A program made the translations under genes and the position numbers. The notes beneath the pieces were generated by a model, which was given only the letters and a program-made list of their open reading frames with translations, searched no databases and was not told where the DNA came from. A stretch of DNA of 6,652 nt from Gemmatimonadales bacterium UBA1120. GTDB lineage: Bacteria; Gemmatimonadota; Gemmatimonadetes; Longimicrobiales; Gaopeijiaceae. Shown here in pieces: positions 1-6,586 of the stretch (its first letter is position 1; each line of letters begins with the position of its first letter). Location: contig DCAZ01000143.1 in assembly GCA_002313925.1 (NCBI GenBank), positions 1 to 6,652 on the forward strand, written 5' to 3'.

Positions 1-596
1 CCCACGTTACGCAGGTATCCGAAGCCAACCTGATGGTCACCCATCATGACAAGGTTCGTTCGCGTATCACCCCGCACCAAGAATGAACCCTGGATTGAAG
101 CTCCAGCTGATGAACCACCAATGACACCACCGCGGTCGAGCACCTTCCGAATTTCCTCTTCGGTGCGAGTGCCCCCGTAGGCGTCAACCAATCTCCACTG
201 GCGACCTCCGAAGAAGTAGACCGCGTCAGCCGTCAGAAGTGGCTCCACGAATTCCTCAGTGTCCGCTACAGCAGGATCGGTCGTATGCAGCAGTGTCATG
301 TTCGTAGCACCATTACGCCGCCAGGAATTCAGGCCTTGGTAATACTCATCATACTCCTCGGCACCCCCAGCCGTGGGAATCATCACGATGTGTGCACCTG
401 GGCCACCGGCCAGTTCGAGAAAGCGCTCGTAGATCTCAGGAGAGCGCATCGCTCCTCCCACGATAACCAGCGATCCGTTCTCAGGACCTACAAGAGTGGG
501 CCCAGCCGGTTGCTGTGCTGTCGCACTGGGTGAGGAGACTAATCCACAAACAATCACCAGAACTATGCAGCGGGTGATCCAATTGATCCGTAACAT
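1..596 (-). CDS. Secreted cyanophycinase-like serine hydrolase (peptidase S51), 3' end cut by window edge
   Basis: The frame reads open from ATG at 596 to the left edge, giving 198 complete codons of a protein that continues outside. Residues 1-27 form a signal peptide (basic start, hydrophobic core IVLVIVCGLV, then SATA before QQ), so the enzyme is probably exported. The rest matches the class I glutamine-amidotransferase-like fold of cyanophycinase and peptidase E: a first strand SLVIVGGA (42-49), IVMIPTAGG (70-78), FFGGRQWRL (128-136), with Gln133 in the usual substrate-pocket position, and the nucleophile elbow GGSSAGAS (160-167), with Ser163 as likely nucleophile. GFGYLRNV at the edge normally comes just before the catalytic His, which lies outside. 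Family members cut beta-Asp-Arg bonds in cyanophycin or related isoaspartyl peptides. The true substrate is inferred only. It is the third gene of the DUF3311-symporter operon. Other S51 peptidases remain possible. Confidence 0.85.
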   Translation of the reverse strand, partial: MLRINWITRCIVLVIVCGLVSSPSATAQQPAGPTLVGPENGSLVIVGGAMRSPEIYERFLELAGGPGAHIVMIPTAGGAEEYDEYYQGLNSWRRNGATNMTLLHTTDPAVADTEEFVEPLLTADAVYFFGGRQWRLVDAYGGTRTEEEIRKVLDRGGVIGGSSAGASIQGSFLVRGDTRTNLVMMGDHQVGFGYLRNV

Positions 597-598
597 AT

Positions 599-2095
599 TT
601 ACTCCTCTGTTCCGTAGACGAAGCGCTCCAGTTCACCATGGACGCGCTCGATTGTTTCCTTCGAGGGCGATGGCGTAACAGCCGACACACTAATTGCCAC
701 CGCAGTATTGATGAGAAGAGACCAGATCGCACCATGCAACCCGAGGGGGTGCGGTGAGACGACCAGCGTGATGTATAATGCAGCGAGTCCCGTAGAGATT
801 CCAGCAACCACACCTGCCCTAGTGAGTGTACGACCTCCAGGGAAGCACACACCCAAAATCGCCGGCATAAGCTGCAACGCTCCGGCTCCTGAAAGTGTGA
901 CTAGTACCACCAAGAAGTCGAGCCTCAACACCGAGAGGTAATACCCCACGACAAGAAGTCCGAGAACGATTCCCCGGCCGACCCACACGTAATGTGCTTG
1001 GCTCTCGTCGGGGTTGATATACCGCTGGTATACGTCCCGGGTCAGTACAGTCATGTTCGCATGCAGGATCGAATCCAGGGTGGACATCGCAGCCGCAGTT
1101 GCGCCCGCTAAGATGATACCCGTCAGCCATGGTGAAGCGTACGCGAAGAGTAGCTCAGGAAAAATTCGGTCGGCAGCTGGCCCCTCGAGCCCAGGCATGA
1201 CGACCGCCCCACCCAAACCGATCAAAGCCGCGGGAATAAATAAGGTCATTAGGTAGATCGGCGTCGTCGCCCCGAGAAGCCTGAGTGTCTTAGCGTCGAT
1301 CGCTGTGTAGTAACGGATCATCATGTGTGGCTGGAAGATGACCCCAAATGAGAGCGTGAAGGTCATACCAATCCACATACCCGGCGTGAAGAAACCCTTC
1401 GGACCTGGTAGGGAGAGCAAATCCGGCCGCTGTTCTGAAACTGCACGCCACAGTTCCAGCGGCCCCCCGAAAAGCTCGTAGGATAGAACGAGTGCCCCTA
1501 CCCATATTGCTATATACATCCAGATCCCCTGGAGTACGTCAGTCCAATAGACCGCCCGGAGTCCACCAGCCATCAGATAAACTGCTGCCACGACCAGGAG
1601 AATTAGCGTGCCAAGCTCAAGGCCAACACGGCCGTCCGAGGCAATGTTAATGATGTAGCCTAGACCCTGTGCCTGCGCCTGGATGTAGAGGATCGTGAAG
1701 ACAACCGAGACGGCTGCCACAGCGATACGTACGGCTTCTGACTCGTAGAAGTCGGCCAGCATGTCTGCGGGGGTGATATAGCCGAAAGCCTTTCCAAGCG
1801 CCCAGATCCGAGTACCAATCACATAGGTAATCGCACCGACCAGGAGCGTCCATGTTCCGGCGGCCCAGAAACCCACACCGTGTGTATAGAAAAATCCGCC
1901 TGAGCCCAGGAATGCGAACACGGAGTGGAAACTTGCTACGACGGTCAAATAAAGAACGACAAAACCAGCACGACGACCGCAGAGGAGGAAATCCTCCATA
2001 TCGACTGTCATCCTACGATTAGCGACAACACCCAGGACGAGCGTGAAGACCAAATAAAGAAAGATCAGGCTGGTTGCGATGACCCAGGTGTCCAT
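599..2095 (-). CDS. Sodium:solute symporter (SSS family), substrate unknown
   Basis: A 498-residue polytopic inner-membrane protein of normal SSS length, with about 13 hydrophobic segments. Family landmarks in order: an N-terminal helix followed by the DFLLCGRRAG region (about 35-44), FGYITPADMLADFY (104-117), GGLRAVYWTDVLQG (177-190), and AGATAAAMSTLDS (330-342). In the last of these, the Ser/Thr residues of the eighth core helix normally help bind Na+. LTRDVYQRY follows at 351-359. The family couples Na+ entry to uptake of sugars, amino acids, pantothenate or monocarboxylates, and sequence alone does not say which. The ATG at 2095 is preferred. A TTG one codon earlier (2098) would add a single residue, and neither has a good Shine-Dalgarno. 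It starts 18 nt after the DUF3311 gene ends and stops 2 nt before the hydrolase starts, so the three are very probably one operon. DUF3311 partners often sit beside MctP- or PanF-like symporters. Confidence 0.93.
   Translation of the reverse strand: MDTWVIATSLIFLYLVFTLVLGVVANRRMTVDMEDFLLCGRRAGFVVLYLTVVASFHSVFAFLGSGGFFYTHGVGFWAAGTWTLLVGAITYVIGTRIWALGKAFGYITPADMLADFYESEAVRIAVAAVSVVFTILYIQAQAQGLGYIINIASDGRVGLELGTLILLVVAAVYLMAGGLRAVYWTDVLQGIWMYIAIWVGALVLSYELFGGPLELWRAVSEQRPDLLSLPGPKGFFTPGMWIGMTFTLSFGVIFQPHMMIRYYTAIDAKTLRLLGATTPIYLMTLFIPAALIGLGGAVVMPGLEGPAADRIFPELLFAYASPWLTGIILAGATAAAMSTLDSILHANMTVLTRDVYQRYINPDESQAHYVWVGRGIVLGLLVVGYYLSVLRLDFLVVLVTLSGAGALQLMPAILGVCFPGGRTLTRAGVVAGISTGLAALYITLVVSPHPLGLHGAIWSLLINTAVAISVSAVTPSPSKETIERVHGELERFVYGTEE
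602..608 (-). promoter_or_regulatory. Ribosome binding site of the cyanophycinase-like gene
   Basis: On the minus strand AGAGGAG stands 5 nt before the ATG at 596. It overlaps the last codons of the symporter, whose TAA is at 601-599. This strong Shine-Dalgarno fixes the start codon and shows that the hydrolase is translated from the same transcript, directly after the symporter. It is the clearest ribosome binding site in the window. Confidence 0.75.
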
Positions 2096-2113
2096 CAAAC
2101 TGTCGCCATCAAG

Positions 2114-2347
2114 CTATAGACCCCGCCTCAGGGCCCAGACCAAAACACAGATCAGGGCGGTGTAGACTGCGAACAGAGCCACGTAGATAAACGGAAGCCC
2201 AACGATCCAGGGCTCAGTGCGATTCAGGAGGGTGTGTGTGACCGGCGGCATAGCCAGCATGAAGATCACTAGAAACGATATGGTGGCGATCCACCCATCA
2301 CGGGTACGGGGGATAAAGTGAGATCGCCGCGTCGGCTGAGATTCCAT
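2114..2347 (-). CDS. Small DUF3311-like membrane protein, partner of the symporter
   Basis: A 77-residue protein with a polar, basic N-terminus (MESQPTRRSHFIPRTRDGW) and two hydrophobic helices, about residues 19-41 and 49-72. The linker NRTEPWIVGLPFIY (42-55) has the pattern of the DUF3311 family: an N-R-x-E-P turn, then G-x-P-F at the start of the second helix. Members of this family are small and are typically encoded just upstream of SSS symporters, as here, and are thought to assist or associate with the transporter. The open frame extends to an ATG at 2494, but the extra 49 residues look unlike the family and lie in the likely promoter region, so the internal ATG at 2347 is preferred. 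It lacks a clear Shine-Dalgarno. This is the first gene of the leftward operon. Confidence 0.75.
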   Translation of the reverse strand: MESQPTRRSHFIPRTRDGWIATISFLVIFMLAMPPVTHTLLNRTEPWIVGLPFIYVALFAVYTALICVLVWALRRGL

Positions 2348-2385
2348 GGCCCGCGAAGATGGATCAAGTACTAGCAGGGCAGCAA

Positions 2386-2395
2386 GGGCATGCCC
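2386..2395. repeat. 10-bp perfect palindrome in the leader of the transporter operon
   Basis: GGGCATGCCC is its own reverse complement. It lies 38 nt before the DUF3311 start and just downstream of the candidate leftward -10 box. Such a position would suit a repressor operator, but a single 10-bp palindrome in 6.6 kb can arise by chance and the flanks do not extend the symmetry. Confidence 0.25.
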
Positions 2396-2571
2396 AACCC
2401 TACCAATTTTGGGCGTCCTATTGAAGTGACACTCTGCTAGGTCAAGCACACACCTAAGATACGGATTAAAATACGGTAACTGACTCCAGAACATAGACTT
2501 AAACCATCAGGCTATTCTTGGTGTGATTTTTGCTCTCTTAGCAAATAGATTGTGGGTACCAATCATGCTCT

Positions 2572-2577
2572 GGAGAG
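2572..2577 (+). promoter_or_regulatory. Ribosome binding site that selects the GTG start of the beta-barrel gene
   Basis: GGAGAG is followed by TTGT and then GTG at 2582, so the GGAG core is 6 nt from that start. An in-frame GTG at 2552 has no Shine-Dalgarno and would put ten polar residues ahead of an otherwise standard signal peptide. The site therefore favours 2582. Confidence 0.6.
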
Positions 2578-2581
2578 TTGT

Positions 2582-3334
2582 GTGACTAAGCAGAATAGTT
2601 TCTTAAAAACTACGTGCATTGGGTTAGGGCTGCTTCTGATGGCACAGGGTCTAGATGCACAAGTGCTACCAAGAGCCTCGGAATCCAGGCATCCATTCTT
2701 ATATCTCGACTTCGCAGGACTTGTCAGCAATGCGGTAGGTGAGTTCGGTGATCTCGTTGGCGCCGGAGGGGGAGGTAACCTTAGTGCGAAGGTTTTCCCT
2801 CTTGAAGACTCCAGGAATTTCGGACTGCGGGCAGATCTTGGATGGGTTATCTATGGTTTAGAAAGCGTACCTACATGCATCAGCGACCCTTGCCGTGTCC
2901 AAACGGACATCAAGACAAGCAACAACATCTTCTACTTTGGCTTGGGCCCTGAGGTCGTCCTGATACGGGGACGTTTTGAACCCTACGTCTACGGAACCCT
3001 TGGAACTTCAGTTTTTAACACTGGGTCAACGCTCCAGGGTGAATACTTTGCGGGAGCCGAGACAAATTTCAACACCACTCACCTCAATGATTGGACCTTC
3101 GCCTGGCGTGCAGGCGGGGGCATCCGCTACGGCATTTGGGAAGACTTCTCACTCGATTTTGGAGTGGAGCACCACGGCAATGGTGTTGTCGATTACCTCA
3201 CCAAAGGTGACGTCATCGACAACCCGGATGGTACAGTCAGCATCAACCCAAGACGTAGTGAGGCCAACTTGCTGACCTTCCGACTCGGTGTGTCGCTTGG
3301 GCTAGGCGGCGACACGGGGATATTCGCATTTTGA
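2582..3334 (+). CDS. Secreted outer-membrane beta-barrel protein, function unknown
   Basis: From the GTG at 2582 the product is 250 residues. Residues 1-26 are a signal peptide (TKQNSFLKT, then the core CIGLGLLLM, cleavage likely after LDA before QVLP). The mature part alternates polar and hydrophobic residues in strands with Gly and aromatics, for example NFGLRADLGWVIYG (79-92), NIFYFGLGPEVVLI (115-128), FEPYVYGTLGTSVF (132-145), FAWRAGGGIRYGI (173-185), FSLDFGVEHHGNG (189-201) and LLTFRLGVSLGL (230-241). It ends in Phe, as barrel proteins recognised by the BAM machinery usually do. This suits a small barrel of about 8-10 strands, of the broad OmpW/OMP_b-brl type. Cys99 and Cys104 lie close together in a predicted loop and might form a disulfide. 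No enzymatic motif is visible. It is transcribed alone, convergent with menE and 71 nt from it. A longer start at 2552 is possible but less likely. Confidence 0.8.
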   Translation: MTKQNSFLKTTCIGLGLLLMAQGLDAQVLPRASESRHPFLYLDFAGLVSNAVGEFGDLVGAGGGGNLSAKVFPLEDSRNFGLRADLGWVIYGLESVPTCISDPCRVQTDIKTSNNIFYFGLGPEVVLIRGRFEPYVYGTLGTSVFNTGSTLQGEYFAGAETNFNTTHLNDWTFAWRAGGGIRYGIWEDFSLDFGVEHHGNGVVDYLTKGDVIDNPDGTVSINPRRSEANLLTFRLGVSLGLGGDTGIFAF

Positions 3335-3405
3335 GCGGGCGCCGAATAAACCGGAAGGTTCACTGCTGAAACATCCTCGATTATAGATGCTCCAACTCAG
3401 ATGTC

Positions 3406-4743
3406 TTAGTCTGCTTTCCTTGCCTCAAGTCCTAGAGCCTCCCGCACTCTTTCTCTCTCCAACTTACCGTTTGTGTTGCAGGGAATCTCTCCCCCGATGA
3501 GCCAAACACGCGGCCGCTTGGCTTCGCCGAAAGATTGCCGGGCATACTCTTCGAGAAGGTCCAGATCGAGTCCGTCACCGGTTGGCACAACCCACGCACC
3601 AATAATTTCCCCCCACTCAGGGTCTGGAATACCTACTACACAGGCATCCTGGACTCCTTTGTGCTCGCACAGCACATCCTCTATATGAGTTGCATCTATG
3701 GTGATTCCACCCGACACGATCCGGTCTAAGCGTCGTCCGGTAACCCACAGATCTCCGTCTTCATCGAAGTGTCCCAGGTCACCTGTATGATACCAGCCTT
3801 CAGTATCAGCTAGTGGTGTGGTCGAGCTGACATACCCCGGAGCCAGCGTAGGGCCCTGGACTAGAATCTGTCCGTCACTGTCAATCTTGATCTTCGTTCC
3901 CATCAGCGCACGACCGACCGAACCCGGCTTTTGTTTCACTTCAAAAGGCACGGCAGTAGCCACCTGAGAAGTCATCTCTGTCATACCGTAGGTCAGTGCG
4001 AGCGGCCATCCCGCTGCGAGGCCTTGTTGAATGAGATCTGGTGAGGCATGAGCTCCACCGATCAATCCGCATTTGAATGAAGCAGGTACCTGTATGCCGT
4101 CCCGGTGCTCCAGCAAGCGAATCAATTGGGTCGGCACAAGTGACATATGAGTCACCGGAGAAGCACTACCTGGGAGACCTTCACCTTCGATGAATTGAGA
4201 AGCGATATCTGCACGAAAAGACCCGCAAGCAACCAGGGTACAACCCGAAAGAAAAGCTCGGGTCACTAGGGCCAAGCCGCCTACGTGCGCTGGAGAAAGG
4301 GACAGTAACCAGACATTCTTGGATCCGAGATCCAGTCTCTTGGTAACAGCCTCAGCACTCGCACAGATATTATCCAGCGTGAACAAAACACCCCGGGGTA
4401 GGCCTCCCGTCCCGGAAGTCCACAGAATTACTTGGGCATCGGTTTGGAAACCGTCGAGGACCTCCTCGGCTCTGGATTTCTCAAGCCGTGTTAGACGAGG
4501 ATCGAGTGGGGCGATGGATGCACCTGTCCGCCAGTAGGCTAAGAATTCGATCACCGTATTCGCTTCTGCGTGAGCGTCAATTACATAAACTCGACCCGGC
4601 TCGACTCCTTTGGTGGCTAGTTCTGTCGCGCGTTCCTCTACAGCATTAGCAAGGTCCGCGTATGTCCAGACTCTTTCGGCTGATACAAGCGCCAGCCTAT
4701 TAGCGCTCGTGCTCACTGTTCCTTCAAGTAGTTCGAGGAGCAT
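3406..4743 (-). CDS. menE: o-Succinylbenzoate--CoA ligase (MenE)
   Basis: A 445-residue ANL-superfamily adenylating enzyme, a typical MenE length. It activates o-succinylbenzoate with ATP and joins it to CoA, in the cytoplasm. Motifs in order: phosphate loop TSGTGGLPRG (109-118), core motif TYGMTEMTSQ (251-260), GWYHTGDLG (316-324) with Asp322 expected to hold the ribose, hinge region GRRLDRIVSGG (336-346), and NGKLER (425-430) with Lys427 as the likely adenylation lysine. The phosphate loop has Gly and Arg where TSGTTGxPKG is common, and the stretch after the hinge reads ITIDATHIEDVL rather than the usual ENIYPxEIE. The motif alone fits many acyl-CoA synthetases. The MenE call rests on the adjacent menA and menB. 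ATG 4743 shares one base with the menA stop (TGATG) and has no Shine-Dalgarno, so translation is probably coupled. It is the last gene of the operon. Confidence 0.88.
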   Translation of the reverse strand: MLLELLEGTVSTSANRLALVSAERVWTYADLANAVEERATELATKGVEPGRVYVIDAHAEANTVIEFLAYWRTGASIAPLDPRLTRLEKSRAEEVLDGFQTDAQVILWTSGTGGLPRGVLFTLDNICASAEAVTKRLDLGSKNVWLLSLSPAHVGGLALVTRAFLSGCTLVACGSFRADIASQFIEGEGLPGSASPVTHMSLVPTQLIRLLEHRDGIQVPASFKCGLIGGAHASPDLIQQGLAAGWPLALTYGMTEMTSQVATAVPFEVKQKPGSVGRALMGTKIKIDSDGQILVQGPTLAPGYVSSTTPLADTEGWYHTGDLGHFDEDGDLWVTGRRLDRIVSGGITIDATHIEDVLCEHKGVQDACVVGIPDPEWGEIIGAWVVPTGDGLDLDLLEEYARQSFGEAKRPRVWLIGGEIPCNTNGKLERERVREALGLEARKAD

Positions 4744-5651
4744 CAGCCGAGGGCAAACCCGGTGGCGAGAGCCAAACCATAGACCCCCACCAACTGTGCA
4801 GTCTCTGCTAGGGCTGGCAGTAGATCATGAGCCTCCGCGTAACCGATCACCTTTTTCACTGGGCTAACAGAGAGCGGAATCACCAATAGTGATGAGAGTA
4901 CAGTGACCGGCCAATCCAGAACCATCCAGCCAAGAAGAGGCACAGAAATAGAGATGGAAAGCATGAAGAGGTACTCGAGCTTTGTGAGAGTTCGACCAAT
5001 ACGAACAGCTAGGGTCCGCTTCCCCGCGCGGGAGTCTGTATCGATGTCCCTGAGGTTATTCACGACAATGAGAGCAGTGCTAAGCGCACCAACACCCGAT
5101 CCTACCAAAAAAGCATCGACAGACCATGAAAGGCCCTGCACGTAGTAGGTACCCGCAACCGCAACGAGTCCGAAAAAAATAAAGACGAAGAGATCACCAA
5201 GGCCGTGGTATGCCAGTGGAAAAGGCCCTCCGGTATAGAGAACGGCACATGCGATCGAGGCTAACCCGATCCACAGGATGGGTAACCCTCCAACCCACAC
5301 CAGATAGATACCTGCGATCATCGCCAACCCAAGGGCCTTAACCATCCCAGCTCTTACAGCTGCTGGAGCCAGAATTCCAGCCTGAGTGACCCTGACTGGA
5401 CCAACACGGTCTTCCGTATCTCCACCACGAAGAAAATCGTAGTAATCGTTGCCAAGATTAGTACCAATCTGAATACAAATGGCCCCAAGCAGAGCAGCGA
5501 ACGCAGGGGAAAAAGTGAACACCCCATGATGGATGGCTAATCCTGTCCCCGCGATAACGGGAGCTACGGATGCGATGAGTGTCTTGGGGCGAATAGCGAG
5601 AAGCCAAGCCCGGATCCTGGAAATCTCAGAAGGTGATGTGAGAGCTTCCAT
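4743..5651 (-). CDS. menA: 1,4-Dihydroxy-2-naphthoate polyprenyltransferase (MenA)
   Basis: A 302-residue UbiA-family integral membrane prenyltransferase with 8-9 hydrophobic segments. It attaches the isoprenoid tail to 1,4-dihydroxy-2-naphthoate, giving demethylmenaquinone. The N-terminus AWLLAIRPKTL is typical of MenA. Both Asp-rich, Mg2+-diphosphate-binding motifs are present: NLGNDYYDFLRGGD (65-78) and NNLRDIDTDSRAGKRTLAVR (198-217). These match MenA better than UbiA, protoporphyrin or chlorophyll prenyltransferases. The start is taken at ATG 5651. A TTG at 5666 would add five residues, and neither has an evident Shine-Dalgarno. It begins 48 nt after menB ends, and its stop overlaps the menE start by one base. 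Confidence 0.94.
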   Translation of the reverse strand: MEALTSPSEISRIRAWLLAIRPKTLIASVAPVIAGTGLAIHHGVFTFSPAFAALLGAICIQIGTNLGNDYYDFLRGGDTEDRVGPVRVTQAGILAPAAVRAGMVKALGLAMIAGIYLVWVGGLPILWIGLASIACAVLYTGGPFPLAYHGLGDLFVFIFFGLVAVAGTYYVQGLSWSVDAFLVGSGVGALSTALIVVNNLRDIDTDSRAGKRTLAVRIGRTLTKLEYLFMLSISISVPLLGWMVLDWPVTVLSSLLVIPLSVSPVKKVIGYAEAHDLLPALAETAQLVGVYGLALATGFALG

Positions 5652-5699
5652 GTATGCTTTGGGCAATTGAATGAAGACTGATCAGCATTCCAACTTCAA

Positions 5700-6539
5700 T
5701 CACCAAGGCAACCACGGGTATTTGCGGAAGTCGGGATCTCGCTTCTCGAGATATGCCCTTTTCCCCTCCTGCCCCTGCTCCGTCATGTAAAACAATAACG
5801 TTGCATTGCCTGCTAATTCCTGGAGTCCGGCCTGGCCATCGACATCGGCATTGAAGGCACTCTTGAGAAGCCGAATCGCTAGAGGACTCTTATCTAGGAT
5901 TTCTTGGGCCCACCTCCAGCCCTCGAGTTCAAGCTCTTCTAGCGGGACGACCTTGTTCACCATACCCATCTCACAAGCCTCTTCAGCCGAATACTGGTGA
6001 CAGAGGTACCAAATTTCGCGTGCCTTCTTCTGGCCAACCATTCGTGCCAAAAATCCAGAACCAAAGCCACCGTCGAATGAACCGACAATCGGGCCCGTCT
6101 GTCCGAACACCGCATTATCCGCCGCAAGCGTTAAGTCACAAACAACGTGTAGCACATGTCCTCCACCGATTGCGTAGCCGGCGACAAGCGCGATAACTGG
6201 TTTTGGCATCGAGCGCATGTACCGCTGCAGTTCGAGTACGTTGAGCCGTGGCAAGCCATCCTTGCCTACGTATCCGGCTTCTCCCCTCACCTTCTGATCT
6301 CCCCCTGCACAGAACGCCCACTTACCATCTTCTGACGGGCCGTTTCCTGTAAGAAGCACCACCCCGATCTCGGGATCTTCTCCAGCATTTCGAAAGGCCT
6401 CAAGTAACTCGAGCAAGGTCTCGGGCCGGAAAGCATTACGTACTTCCGGACGGTCAAAGGCGATTCGTGCCACACCATCGCACTTATGGTACGTGATGTC
6501 TTCGTAGTGCTTTACTTCTTTCCAATCAGGTTTCGTCAT
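5700..6539 (-). CDS. menB: 1,4-Dihydroxy-2-naphthoyl-CoA synthase (MenB)
   Basis: A 279-residue crotonase-fold enzyme, complete and of normal length, that closes the second ring of naphthoate from o-succinylbenzoyl-CoA by a Dieckmann-type condensation. Signatures: FCAGGDQ (76-82) and GYAIGGGH (121-128), which form the CoA pocket and oxyanion hole; GQTGPIVGSFDGGFGS (146-161), with Ser154 and Asp156; and LLFYMTE (248-254), with Tyr251. From memory of the E. coli enzyme these align with Ser161, Asp163 and Tyr258 at a constant offset of seven. Gly149 sits where the bicarbonate-dependent (type I) enzymes have Gly and the mycobacterial type has Asp, so this enzyme is predicted to use bicarbonate as catalytic base. 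The ATG at 6539 has only a weak GAGATG upstream. It follows the putative menD end by 47 nt and precedes menA. Confidence 0.96.
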   Translation of the reverse strand: MTKPDWKEVKHYEDITYHKCDGVARIAFDRPEVRNAFRPETLLELLEAFRNAGEDPEIGVVLLTGNGPSEDGKWAFCAGGDQKVRGEAGYVGKDGLPRLNVLELQRYMRSMPKPVIALVAGYAIGGGHVLHVVCDLTLAADNAVFGQTGPIVGSFDGGFGSGFLARMVGQKKAREIWYLCHQYSAEEACEMGMVNKVVPLEELELEGWRWAQEILDKSPLAIRLLKSAFNADVDGQAGLQELAGNATLLFYMTEQGQEGKRAYLEKRDPDFRKYPWLPW

Positions 6540-6586
6540 TGGTCGTTCATCTCGTGGACGTATTGCAATCTTGTCTCTTGGAACTG

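Larger units (their letters stand above)
2348..2581. promoter_or_regulatory. Divergent intergenic region between the transporter operon and the beta-barrel gene
   Basis: This 234-nt stretch separates two genes that point away from each other, so it should hold both promoters. Leftward, the best sigma70-like pair is TTGACC (2445-2440) and AATAGG (2422-2417), with a 17-nt spacer. The -35 is good but the -10 poor. Rightward, the best pair is GTGATT (2523-2528) and TAGATT (2546-2551), also 17 nt apart and weak. It would give a leader of about 24 nt to the GTG at 2582. TAAAAT at 2467-2472 is a better -10 match but has no -35. A perfect palindrome lies at 2386-2395. No gene was found here, apart from the improbable N-terminal extension of the DUF3311 frame. 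Confidence 0.4.

Noticed and set aside
481..852. A 123-residue minus-strand open frame across the symporter and hydrolase junction
   Set aside because: It overlaps two well-supported genes in another frame and has no recognisable domain, so it is a shadow frame.
2348..2494. A 49-residue N-terminal extension of the DUF3311-like frame, up to an ATG at 2494
   Set aside because: The added residues do not resemble the family, which is usually 70-80 residues, and the stretch occupies the expected promoter region. The start at 2347 gives a normal-length protein.
2552..2581. GTG at 2552 as start of the beta-barrel gene
   Set aside because: There is no ribosome binding site upstream and the ten extra residues would spoil a standard signal peptide. 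GTG 2582 has GGAGAG at the right distance.
3335..3405. Possible terminator between the convergent beta-barrel gene and menE
   Set aside because: Only short stems were found, such as AACC-GGAA-GGTT at 3349-3360 and CATC/GATG near 3372-3389, with no strong GC stem followed by a T run on either strand.
6536..6550. A four-codon leader frame (ATG to TGA) overlapping the menB start
   Set aside because: It is too short to support as a real leader peptide and has no Shine-Dalgarno. It is easily explained by chance in a 47-nt gap.
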